Below, in pieces: positions 8,139-13,953 of a stretch of DNA of 13,953 bases. How positions within the stretch are numbered: the stretch's first letter is position 1; each line of letters opens with the position of its first letter. This stretch comes from Ktedonobacteraceae bacterium. GTDB taxonomy: Bacteria; Chloroflexota; Ktedonobacteria; Ktedonobacterales; Ktedonobacteraceae. Where the stretch lies: NCBI GenBank assembly GCA_014896635.1, contig JADBKA010000115.1, positions 1-13,953 of the forward strand, read 5' to 3'. Below the pieces are notes generated by a model. That model was not told the DNA's origin, did not search any database, and saw only the letters and a program-made list of their open reading frames with translations. Made by a program: the position numbers and the translations under genes.

Positions 8139-8185
8139 CGTTTAATTAGCAGCGTGGCTTTTCTCGCACGGGAAAGGAGCGTTTC

Positions 8186-9097
8186 ATGGCGATTAAAGAG
8201 GACGAAGAAGTCCGCGTAGAGCTATTCCGCGAATATGTGCGGCACGGGGGGAAAGTCGAAGCCACCGACTGGATGCCCGCCGAATATCGCCAGTCTCTCA
8301 TCCGCTTCATTGAGATGCACGCCAACTCCGAGTTAATGGGCGTGCTGCCAGAGCGCGACTGGATCATGCGCGCTCCCACCATTCAACGTAAACTTGCTCT
8401 CACCGCCAAGATCCAGGACGAAGCCGGCCATGCCGAGTTGCTCTATCGCCTCGTAGAAGATCTGGGCAAGCCGCGCAGCGCCTGCCTCGAAGATCTCATC
8501 GCCGGCAGAGGAAAGTTCCACAACGCTTTCCACTACCGTACCGGCTCCTGGGCCGATATCGGCATTATCGCCTGGCTGGTCGATGCCGCCGCCATCGTCT
8601 CGCAGAACGCGCTACGCGACAGTAGCTATGCTCCCTATGCGCGCACGATGCAGAAAATCTGTTGGGAAGAGTCATTCCACGTGATGCATGGACGTGACGC
8701 CGTGCTCACAATGGTGAATGGAACGTCCCGGCAGCGTGAAATGGTACAGGAAGCGTTGAATCGCTGGTGGCCGGTATTAATGGTTTTTCACGGTCCAGAC
8801 ACGCCGCCAGAAAAAGACCGCGATCTGCAATGGCGTATCAAGTCAAAGACAAATGAAGAACTGCGCCAGGAATTCCTGAGTACGCAAGTGCCGCGCCTGC
8901 GCGAGATCGGGCTGGTTATTCCAGATCCCGAACTGCGTTACGATGAAGAGCAGGGACGCTGGCTCTATAGCGAGCCGAACTGGGACGAACTGCGCGCCAT
9001 CGCGCGCAATCAGGGACCGGCAACGGCTGAGCGCATTGCCTTTCGCCGCCTGACCTATGAGGAGGGCCGGTGGGTCCGCGATCTCATGAGGCATTAA
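8186..9097 (+). CDS. paaA: Phenylacetyl-CoA epoxidase catalytic subunit PaaA
   Basis: 303 residues; the di-iron oxygenase subunit that epoxidises the aromatic ring of phenylacetyl-CoA using O2 and electrons. All six ligands recalled for E. coli PaaA (E42, E72, H75, D126, E155, H158) are found with a constant offset of +7: E49, E79 and H82 in DEAGH, D133 in WLVDAA, and E162 and H165 in EESFH. Ferritin-like helices around them are well conserved (HANSELMG, YRTGSWADIG, LNRWWP). AAAGGAG (8173-8179) lies six bases before ATG 8186. First gene of the rightward operon, with paaB starting 74 bp after its stop. Confidence 0.97.
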   Translation: MAIKEDEEVRVELFREYVRHGGKVEATDWMPAEYRQSLIRFIEMHANSELMGVLPERDWIMRAPTIQRKLALTAKIQDEAGHAELLYRLVEDLGKPRSACLEDLIAGRGKFHNAFHYRTGSWADIGIIAWLVDAAAIVSQNALRDSSYAPYARTMQKICWEESFHVMHGRDAVLTMVNGTSRQREMVQEALNRWWPVLMVFHGPDTPPEKDRDLQWRIKSKTNEELRQEFLSTQVPRLREIGLVIPDPELRYDEEQGRWLYSEPNWDELRAIARNQGPATAERIAFRRLTYEEGRWVRDLMRH

Positions 9098-9110
9098 CTG
9101 AACGAAAAAG

Positions 9111-9123
9111 CAGGGGTCTCCTG
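9111..9123. other. Small intercistronic hairpin between paaA and paaB
   Basis: CAGGGGTCTCCTG can fold with a five-pair stem (one G-T) and a GTC loop just after the paaA stop. It shares AAAGCAGGGGTC with the start of the repeat that follows paaC (10608-10619), so it may be a decayed fragment of that repeat. Confidence 0.3.
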
Positions 9124-9171
9124 TTCCATCCTATTCGCTCTCATTGAAAAGTATTTACAAGAGGAGCAACC

Positions 9172-9783
9172 ATGCCGGAGGCAACAAAAAGTCACACCGA
9201 TGTGCAATATCAAGATGAAGGTGAAATATTCGAGATTTTCCAGCAAAAAATGCGCAAAGACACCGCGCCACGTCATGGGGGGAATCTGCGCGCACCCGAT
9301 AGCGAGCTGGCGTTGCATTATGCCAGAGAATTCTATGGGAGGCGCGAAGAGAGCGACAGACTCTGGGTGGTGCCGCGCGCTATGCTGTGGGAGATCAGCG
9401 ATCCGACTCAACCGGTGCCACACGCCCTGACCGGCGCAATGGTTCCGCAACAGGATATACAGACGACGTTTGCCGTATTCGGTCGGGCGCAGGCCGGCGC
9501 TCCTCTGGCCTGGATACTGGATCTTCCTGAAACAACGCTCTCTGGAGCGGTTGAAGCTGCGGCACAACTGGCGCAGCAGAGCGTACCGCCTTACCGACGC
9601 CTCTGGCTCTGCCCACGAAGCGCCATTCTCGAACTGGCCGACAGCGATCTCCTGCATCCCCCGCTTGACCGCTCGTATCGCCGCCTGGCCGGCTATAATA
9701 TTCGTGAGAAGCTGCGAACCGCCCGCCAGCATGGACAGCCCTCTCTTCAGGGCAGCGAGGAAAAAGACGATGATGAGGCATGA
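9172..9783 (+). CDS. paaB: Phenylacetyl-CoA epoxidase subunit PaaB, tandem-duplicated form
   Basis: 203 residues, about twice the usual PaaB length of 90-100. PaaB is the small structural subunit that bridges PaaAC pairs. The first half is clear PaaB: FEIF (20-23), PRHGGNLRAPDSELALHYAR, FYGRREES and LWVVPR (64-69). The second half repeats the frame at exactly +80: FAVF (100-103) and LWLCPR (144-149), then AILEL (151-155) against AMLWEI (70-75); the His/Gly/Ala-Pro-Asp residues in between are lost. A basic stretch (165-185) and an acidic tail follow. GAGGAG (9161-9166) precedes the ATG. The last 14 bases overlap paaC. The second domain may act as an internal dimer partner (inference). Confidence 0.93.
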   Translation: MPEATKSHTDVQYQDEGEIFEIFQQKMRKDTAPRHGGNLRAPDSELALHYAREFYGRREESDRLWVVPRAMLWEISDPTQPVPHALTGAMVPQQDIQTTFAVFGRAQAGAPLAWILDLPETTLSGAVEAAAQLAQQSVPPYRRLWLCPRSAILELADSDLLHPPLDRSYRRLAGYNIREKLRTARQHGQPSLQGSEEKDDDEA

Positions 9784-10609
9784 GATCGCGGGTCCACAGG
9801 CGGTCCCGCAGGAGCTAAGACAACCACTGATCGAGTTATTGCAGAGCCTGGCTGATGATGAATTCGTCCTGGGCTTCTGGGATTCGGAGTGGACGGGAGT
9901 TGCGCCTCTGCTGGAAGAGGATGTGGCGTGCAGTTCGATAGCCCAGGATGAGATCGGGCATGCGCGCCTCTATTACCAGCGTCTGTCCGACCTTACAGGA
10001 CTATCGCCTGATCAACTGGCCTATGGACGCGGGCCAGAGGAGTATCGCCAGGCGCAACTGGTTGAACGCCGGCGTGGTGACTGGGCTTTTACCATCGCAC
10101 GCCAGTTTCTCTATGATACGGCAGATCAACTGCGCCTGGAAATGCTGGCCGGCTCAACCTATCTTCCTCTGGCGCAGGACGTGCGCAAAATGCAGCGCGA
10201 AGAGACGTACCACCAGATGCACTTCTCGGCCTGGATGCAGCGCCTGGCAAACGGCACAGCAGAGGCGCGCCGTCGCCTGGAAGACGCATTGCAGAGCCTC
10301 TGGCCGGACGCGCTCGGACAGTTCGAGTCGTTGCCGGGCGAGGAACGGCTGCTACACACAGGTGTGCTCACACACTCCTCCTCCGACCTGCAACAGCAAT
10401 GGCTGGCTGCTCTCGCGCCCTTTTTTGCTCGCCTGCGCCTGCCATTCCCGGCTGTGGGAGATCCTTCCTCTGAAGGCGAAATCGTCGTCTACACACCTAC
10501 TATCGCCGCGCGAACAGGCGGACGACGTGGACAGCACACACAGGATTTTATCGACCTCTGGGAGCAGATGACGATGGTCTATCGCATAGAGCCGCAGGCC
10601 AGATGGTAA
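9770..10609 (+). CDS. paaC: Phenylacetyl-CoA epoxidase subunit PaaC with apparently intact di-iron ligands
   Basis: 279 residues from ATG 9770. In known epoxidases PaaC is the non-catalytic structural partner of PaaA and its metal site has degenerated. Family identity is clear from EWTGVAPLLEEDVA (40-53), the TIARQF segment, LWPDALGQFE and a C-terminal TGGRRGQHT. Unusually, E31, E61 and H64 (QDEIGH), D116 (FLYD), E145 and H148 (EETYH) form a full ligand set, spaced 30-3-52-29-3 against 30-3-51-29-3 in PaaA. The frame is open further upstream inside paaB, but homology starts near LLQSLADDEF, and GAGG (9757-9760) is 9 nt before ATG 9770. A second ATG follows at 9773. It overlaps paaB by 14 bp, so translation is probably coupled. 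Confidence 0.95.
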   Translation: MMRHEIAGPQAVPQELRQPLIELLQSLADDEFVLGFWDSEWTGVAPLLEEDVACSSIAQDEIGHARLYYQRLSDLTGLSPDQLAYGRGPEEYRQAQLVERRRGDWAFTIARQFLYDTADQLRLEMLAGSTYLPLAQDVRKMQREETYHQMHFSAWMQRLANGTAEARRRLEDALQSLWPDALGQFESLPGEERLLHTGVLTHSSSDLQQQWLAALAPFFARLRLPFPAVGDPSSEGEIVVYTPTIAARTGGRRGQHTQDFIDLWEQMTMVYRIEPQARW

Positions 10610-10613
10610 AGCA

Positions 10614-10660
10614 GGGGTCCAGGGGGGCCTTGCCCTCCTGGCGGGGTTCGGGGTGTCCCC
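10614..10660 (+). repeat. 47-bp GC-rich hairpin repeat, copy 1
   Basis: Starts four bases after the paaC stop and is identical to copy 2 at 10686-10732. It contains a ten-pair stem (CCAGGGGGGC / GCCCTCCTGG, one G-T) with a CTT loop, then GGGGTTCGGGGTGTCCCC. It resembles dispersed intergenic repeats rather than a gene; a related GGGTCCAGGGGG fragment is at 7904-7915. Confidence 0.85.
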
Positions 10661-10807
10661 ATAGGTGTTAACTGAGCAGAAAGGGGGGGTCCAGGGGGGC
10701 CTTGCCCTCCTGGCGGGGTTCGGGGTGTCCCCGAACAATCCTTCCTGTTTTTTCTCTTTTGAGAGAGAAGGAATACCCCCTTAAGTTAACGCTTATGGGG
10801 ACACCCC
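10650..10807. repeat. 24-bp imperfect inverted repeats (10650-10673 and 10784-10807)
   Basis: The end of copy 1 plus the following 13 bases (GGGGTGTCCCCATAGGTGTT...) returns in reverse complement at 10784-10807 with two mismatches. The pair encloses repeat copy 2, so the gap is a nested or composite element of about 158 bp. Confidence 0.75.
10686..10732 (+). repeat. 47-bp GC-rich hairpin repeat, copy 2
   Basis: Identical to copy 1 at 10614-10660, offset by 72 bp, with 25 bp between the copies. Lies inside the 24-bp inverted repeats at 10650-10673 and 10784-10807. Its transcript would fold into the same strong stem. Confidence 0.85.
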
Positions 10808-10869
10808 AGGACCGTAAGATATAGCGAGAAAGCATTAAAGCATTAGCAGCAGAAAAAAGAGGCAGAGCA

Positions 10870-11388
10870 ATGACAGATACAACTTCCTCATCGCAACTTG
10901 ACGAGCAGCAGGTCTGGGCAGCTCTCAGGGACGTGCCTGATCCTGAGATGCCGGTCATCTCGCTGGTTGATATGGGTGTAGTACACCATGTACAGGTTGA
11001 CGCAGTAAATTCTTCTATTCGCGTCGAGATCACGCCGACGTTCGCGGGCTGCCCCGCCCTGGCGCGCATGTGCGACGAAATTCAGCAGCGACTGCTGCAA
11101 CTGGCGGCTCACGTTGAGGTCTGTGTTACGATGCAGCAGCCCTGGACGAGCGACCTGCTCAGCGAAGAGGCACGCGAGAAACTGCGCAGCATCGGCATTG
11201 CGCCGCCGCCGCGTATACGAACGGGACAGCGGCGCTCCCTACCGCTGCTGATGAGCCAGCCACCGGCCTGCCCGCACTGTGGCTCGCAGCAGACGACGCT
11301 CGAAAACGCTTTCGGCCCGACGCCCTGCCGCGCCATTGCCTACTGCACTGCCTGTTTGCAGCCTTTCGAGGCGTTCAAGCCGATATAA
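10870..11388 (+). CDS. paaD: Phenylacetyl-CoA epoxidase assembly protein PaaD
   Basis: 172 residues. The N-terminal MIP18/DUF59 domain carries VPDPEMPVISLVDMG (22-36) and TPTFAGCPA (55-63, with C61), typical of iron-sulfur or metal-centre maturation factors. The C-terminal zinc ribbon has C134/C137 (CPHC) and C159/C162, with a further Cys at 153 in the PaaD signature FGPTPCRAI. PaaD is needed for epoxidase activity but is not part of the purified oxygenase, and is thought to help cluster or di-iron assembly. AAGAGG (10857-10862) is 7 nt before the ATG. It is separated from paaC by a 260-bp repeat-filled gap. No paaE reductase gene follows; the next gene is convergent. Confidence 0.94.
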   Translation: MTDTTSSSQLDEQQVWAALRDVPDPEMPVISLVDMGVVHHVQVDAVNSSIRVEITPTFAGCPALARMCDEIQQRLLQLAAHVEVCVTMQQPWTSDLLSEEAREKLRSIGIAPPPRIRTGQRRSLPLLMSQPPACPHCGSQQTTLENAFGPTPCRAIAYCTACLQPFEAFKPI

Positions 11389-11424
11389 TCGCCAGGCAGG
11401 CCGCTACCATATCTTCTTCAAACA

Positions 11425-11438
11425 GCCTTGTTCAAGGC
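11425..11438. terminator. Hairpin between convergent paaD and methyltransferase genes
   Basis: GCCTTG (11425-11430) and CAAGGC (11433-11438) are perfect inverted arms with a TT centre, followed by GCTTCTCTTTCC. The stem is short and the T-run interrupted, so this is a weak, possibly bidirectional, terminator in the 78-bp convergent gap. Confidence 0.4.
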
Positions 11439-11466
11439 GCTTCTCTTTCCCGGTTATTTCACCGCC

Positions 11467-12507
11467 CTATGCTGCCGCGATTCCTTCGAGGATACTGTAC
11501 GGTGAGTGAGTAGGCCAGATCTTGACAAGCTCAAGTCCCGCAGCCTCAAAAAGTCTGCGATATTGCGCTTCGTCGCGTTCCTGTCCACTCGAAACAACCA
11601 TGAGTTGCAGATCAATAAGTTTGGCTGCCACCGTCTGCCGACCGGGAAGCAGAACCTGTTCTGCCACAAGAACCCGTCCGTCCGTTTGCATGGCCTGGCG
11701 ACAGTGAGAGAGAATACGAATTGCACGCTCATCATCCCAGTCTTTAATAATTTGCTTCATGATATAGGCGTCGGCTTTTTGCGGAAGGTCCTCAGTGTTG
11801 AATATATCGCCACCCACAAGACGGCAGCGGTCCGCAACCCCGGTTGATGCAATGTGTTTCTCAGCTTCTGCGATGACATGAGGAAGATCAAAGAGAACGC
11901 CCCGAACGTTTGTGTACGTCCGCAGGATGGTTGTGAGAAGGCCGCCATAGCCACCCCCGACATCTACAAGAGTACGGATGGATGAGAAATCGTACCCCTG
12001 CGCGAGAGGATGATTTACCTGGTTTGAGAAGCCCGCCATTGCTTTGTGAAAACGCTCGTTATCTTGAGAATGTTTTGCAAAATAGTCAAAGAGGTTTTCA
12101 CCAAAAAGCAGATCAAAAGCGGTATTTCCTGTTTGCAAACTATAAAGGAACTCTTCCCAGGGCCGCCATTGCCAGCGCTCACCATGTATATAAGCGATAT
12201 CGTACATCGAGCCAGGAACACCTGGACGCAGTAAATGAGAGAGCGGCGTCTGGGCAAAATAGCCAGGCTCGACCTCCTCAAAAATACCCAGGCTTGCCAG
12301 CGTACGCAGGAGCCGTGAGAGCGCAGCTTCTTTCGTTCCTGTCGCTGCGGCTAACTCAGCCGCACTTCTGGAGCCGTCCTTGAGAAGATCGGCCAGGTTG
12401 ATCTGTACGGCAACATGGATCGCCTGTGTTTTCATCATACCCAGCAGGTGATCGAGCAAAATGGCCTGTGGCGGAATTTCAGGGGTATGTTTGTACTGTT
12501 GTGTCAT
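11467..12507 (-). CDS. SAM-dependent small-molecule O-methyltransferase (acetylserotonin/COMT-like family)
   Basis: 346 residues. The N-terminal winged-helix dimerisation domain (about 15-100) contains LLRTLASLGIFEEVEPGYF. The Rossmann domain has motif I VDVGGGYGG (181-189), FDLPHVI (206-212) and GGDIF (232-236). Plant and bacterial relatives methylate phenolic hydroxyls of polyketides, flavonoids or phenazines, using a His in an HDW segment as base. Here the segment reads IIKDWDDERA, so Lys255 replaces that His; D256, W257 and D259 remain. The chemistry may therefore differ (C-, N- or proximity-driven methylation). AAGGAG (complement of 12515-12520) precedes the ATG. Convergent with paaD and 55 bp after the membrane-protein gene, so not part of the paa units; the substrate is unknown. 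Confidence 0.9.
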   Translation of the reverse strand: MTQQYKHTPEIPPQAILLDHLLGMMKTQAIHVAVQINLADLLKDGSRSAAELAAATGTKEAALSRLLRTLASLGIFEEVEPGYFAQTPLSHLLRPGVPGSMYDIAYIHGERWQWRPWEEFLYSLQTGNTAFDLLFGENLFDYFAKHSQDNERFHKAMAGFSNQVNHPLAQGYDFSSIRTLVDVGGGYGGLLTTILRTYTNVRGVLFDLPHVIAEAEKHIASTGVADRCRLVGGDIFNTEDLPQKADAYIMKQIIKDWDDERAIRILSHCRQAMQTDGRVLVAEQVLLPGRQTVAAKLIDLQLMVVSSGQERDEAQYRRLFEAAGLELVKIWPTHSPYSILEGIAAA

Positions 12508-12562
12508 AAAGCTACTCCTTGCTATAAAGTAAGATGTTCCACGCCTTTATCAATAAGAGCTA

Positions 12563-13672
12563 CTAATCGACAGGCGGTACAGCATTATTCCGATGCATCG
12601 TTCTTTCAGTTTGAATGAACGTATTATGTTGTTGCACGAGGATATCGACAGCCGTACCCGTCGGTTGCCAGGGGATCAGGTTATTGTGTGTCTGATTGCG
12701 TACTTGAATAAAACGTGTAATTGCTTCATTTGTTCGCTGAAGCACAATGCTATCCTGGCGAAAACGCTGGAGCCGCGCCAGCAAGTTGTTGAGAGAGCCT
12801 GCAATTTCCCAGAGTGCATAACCTCTCCTGAGTGACAAATTATCCAGAGGGACACGGGCAGAGTAATCACCATTAGCTACCCGTGCATGAACATCGAAGA
12901 TTTGCTGGATATTTCCCTCTAGCTGACGCTTTTCCTCTATCACCTGTACACTCTGTTCTGCCATTTCTCGCTCAAGTAAAGCAATAGAGAGCGCCCGGTC
13001 GGCCCGTTCCATAGCCTGCGTCGCACTTCTCACCCACAGGTAAGTAATTACTGCAACAAGAATCTGAATGACGATAGGCCGAGCCAGAGCATCTTGAATT
13101 GCCGGTGTATGCAGTAGAGCTTGCAATTCAGGACTCTGCGGAAGAAGTGTAAGGGATACAATGATAAAAAGGATATGAATAGCTGCATCGACAAATACGG
13201 CTACAGGCGGTAGGAGAGAAACCGCGAATAATTCAGGTAAAACTAACAGATCCAGCATGGGAAGGAGAAATATACTTATAGCCGGATAGGTAAAGATATT
13301 CCCTACCAGTGACAGGTCTATTCCTACTACGGTCAGAATGCCCGCCACGATAACATTTCCCCGCCGGTTCAGAGACACCGCAATCAGCAACAGAACCATC
13401 ATCATTGCCAGATTGGGAAGCAATGCGTGGTTGACGAAAAGCCCGACCGTCAGGAAAACGGCAACAGCTACCAGCATCAGTACAAGAAGAGCAATGCTGA
13501 TCAGTTTTCCTCGTCGGTAAGCCTCTCGTTGTTTAAATGACGATGAGACTCCCGGTTCCGGCGGAGCGGCGATTCGATACCACCACTGCATCTTGCCGGG
13601 CTTTACCAGATCTCGCTCGACCATTTCAATTGTTGAAGGCGCAATGTCTGCCATCGTCTGTTTATCGTTCAT
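12563..13672 (-). CDS. Multi-pass membrane protein with HAMP-like domain, no recognised output domain
   Basis: 369 residues from ATG 13672. After a cytoplasmic N-terminus of about 55 residues come roughly six hydrophobic segments (in numbering from TTG 13678, about 59-82, 86-104, 108-130, 134-150, 152-178, 201-217), then a charged coiled-coil stretch (219-255). A HAMP-like unit at about 254-305 follows (ARVANGDYSARVPL and LWEIAGSLNNLLARL). The last 65 residues match nothing I recognise, and there is no histidine kinase, cyclase or methyl-accepting region. It looks like a membrane sensor that signals through a separate partner. TTG 13678 is preceded by GGAAAG at 5 nt and a stop codon; ATG 13672 is 11 nt away, so the start is uncertain. 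The winged-helix gene lies just upstream and may encode its partner. Confidence 0.75.
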   Translation of the reverse strand: MNDKQTMADIAPSTIEMVERDLVKPGKMQWWYRIAAPPEPGVSSSFKQREAYRRGKLISIALLVLMLVAVAVFLTVGLFVNHALLPNLAMMMVLLLIAVSLNRRGNVIVAGILTVVGIDLSLVGNIFTYPAISIFLLPMLDLLVLPELFAVSLLPPVAVFVDAAIHILFIIVSLTLLPQSPELQALLHTPAIQDALARPIVIQILVAVITYLWVRSATQAMERADRALSIALLEREMAEQSVQVIEEKRQLEGNIQQIFDVHARVANGDYSARVPLDNLSLRRGYALWEIAGSLNNLLARLQRFRQDSIVLQRTNEAITRFIQVRNQTHNNLIPWQPTGTAVDILVQQHNTFIQTERTMHRNNAVPPVD

Positions 13673-13700
13673 CGGCAATCACACTTTCCAAAAGTATGCA

Positions 13701-13953
13701 TTATCCACTTTCTGAAGAAGGCTGGTAAGTGATCAGTCCTTCAGCTTCGAGTTCACGTAAACACTGGTGGACAGTCTGTAAGTCTAAAGAGAGTATTGCA
13801 GCAATCTTCTGAGGTGATCTTGTACCATCGCTCAGAGCAAGAATCCTTCGGTGTAGACGGGAAAAGACACTGAGGGTTTTCAAGTCAACCTGACTGGTGC
13901 GCTGAGGAGAGAGAGGAGCATCTCTCATCGGAGACGCTGGGAGAAGCTGGATC
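13701..13953 (-). CDS. Winged-helix-like protein, N-terminal part cut by the window edge
   Basis: The frame stays open from the stop at 13701 to the right edge. An ATG at 13928 has no ribosome site and PASP-type residues continue in frame upstream, so the true start is probably outside. The visible 84 residues read like a small helix-turn-helix: LKTLSVFSRLHRRILAL, then DGTRSPQKIAAILSLDLQTV and a wing-like CLRELEAEGLITY. This pattern suits a DNA-binding or protein-protein winged helix, possibly the C-terminal domain of a larger protein. It lies about 28 bp upstream of the HAMP membrane protein and points the same way, so the two are likely cotranscribed and may function together. No precise family is recognised. 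Confidence 0.6.
   Translation of the reverse strand, partial: IQLLPASPMRDAPLSPQRTSQVDLKTLSVFSRLHRRILALSDGTRSPQKIAAILSLDLQTVHQCLRELEAEGLITYQPSSESG

Noticed and set aside
9094..9732. Minus-strand 212-codon frame opposite paaB
   Set aside because: Antisense to conserved paaB sequence, no recognisable domain and no ribosome site that I can see.
9470..9769. 100-codon N-terminal extension of paaC inside paaB
   Set aside because: PaaC homology begins after ATG 9770, which has a suitable ribosome site, and the extension is out of frame with conserved paaB coding.
10614..10732. Two identical 47-bp repeats separated by 25 bp, resembling a minimal CRISPR array
   Set aside because: Only two units, each with a strong internal hairpin and extreme GC content, plus an inverted partial copy and no cas genes; better explained as a dispersed intergenic repeat.
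10352..10738. Minus-strand 128-codon reading frame with a repeated DTPNPARRARPPWTP peptide
   Set aside because: The peptide repeat is just translation of the two 47-bp GC-rich DNA repeats, and the rest runs antisense through paaC.

Overview
The window looks like a chromosomal piece of an aerobic, moderately GC-rich, Gram-positive-like bacterium. My best guess is the Ktedonobacterales (Chloroflexota). That guess rests on the GGGTCC/TGTCCCC intergenic repeat style, the gene mix (a HAMP-containing multi-pass membrane protein beside a small winged-helix protein) and the protein sequences; it is inference, not a database result.

The core is a phenylacetate (paa) degradation locus arranged as two divergent units around a control region at about 7874-8185. 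Rightward runs paaA-paaB-paaC-paaD (8186-11388), encoding the oxygenase part and the assembly factor of the phenylacetyl-CoA epoxidase. Leftward run an EthD-family protein, an FlK-type hotdog thioesterase, a TetR-family regulator, paaG, paaK, a single-chain pyruvate:ferredoxin oxidoreductase (nifJ) and the start of a dihydroorotate-dehydrogenase-like flavoprotein that overlaps nifJ by 4 bp (7873 down to 1). Each direction has a good sigma-A-type promoter, and a 6-8-6 inverted repeat between them is the best operator candidate for the TetR protein.

How the genes fit together: PaaK makes phenylacetyl-CoA, PaaABC epoxidises the ring, PaaG isomerises the epoxide to the oxepin, the thioesterase may relieve CoA trapping, and PaaD probably helps metal-centre assembly. 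No paaE reductase, paaZ ring-opening enzyme or paaF/H/J beta-oxidation genes lie in the window, so the epoxidase's electron donor and the lower pathway must be encoded elsewhere or supplied by other proteins. The PFOR/flavoprotein pair next door makes reduced ferredoxin, which is a speculative alternative donor.

Two epoxidase subunits are unusual. PaaB is a tandem duplication of the normal small PaaB fold with an exact 80-residue period. PaaC, which in E. coli has lost its metal site, appears here to keep a complete set of six di-iron ligand residues with spacing nearly identical to PaaA. The 260-bp paaC-paaD gap holds two identical 47-bp GC-rich hairpin repeats plus an inverted partial copy; the paaK-nifJ gap holds another large hairpin repeat.

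To the right of the paa locus, and convergent with it, are a small-molecule O-methyltransferase whose usual catalytic His is a Lys, a six-pass membrane protein with a HAMP-like domain but no output domain, and a winged-helix protein running off the right edge. A short hairpin at 11425-11438 separates the convergent units.
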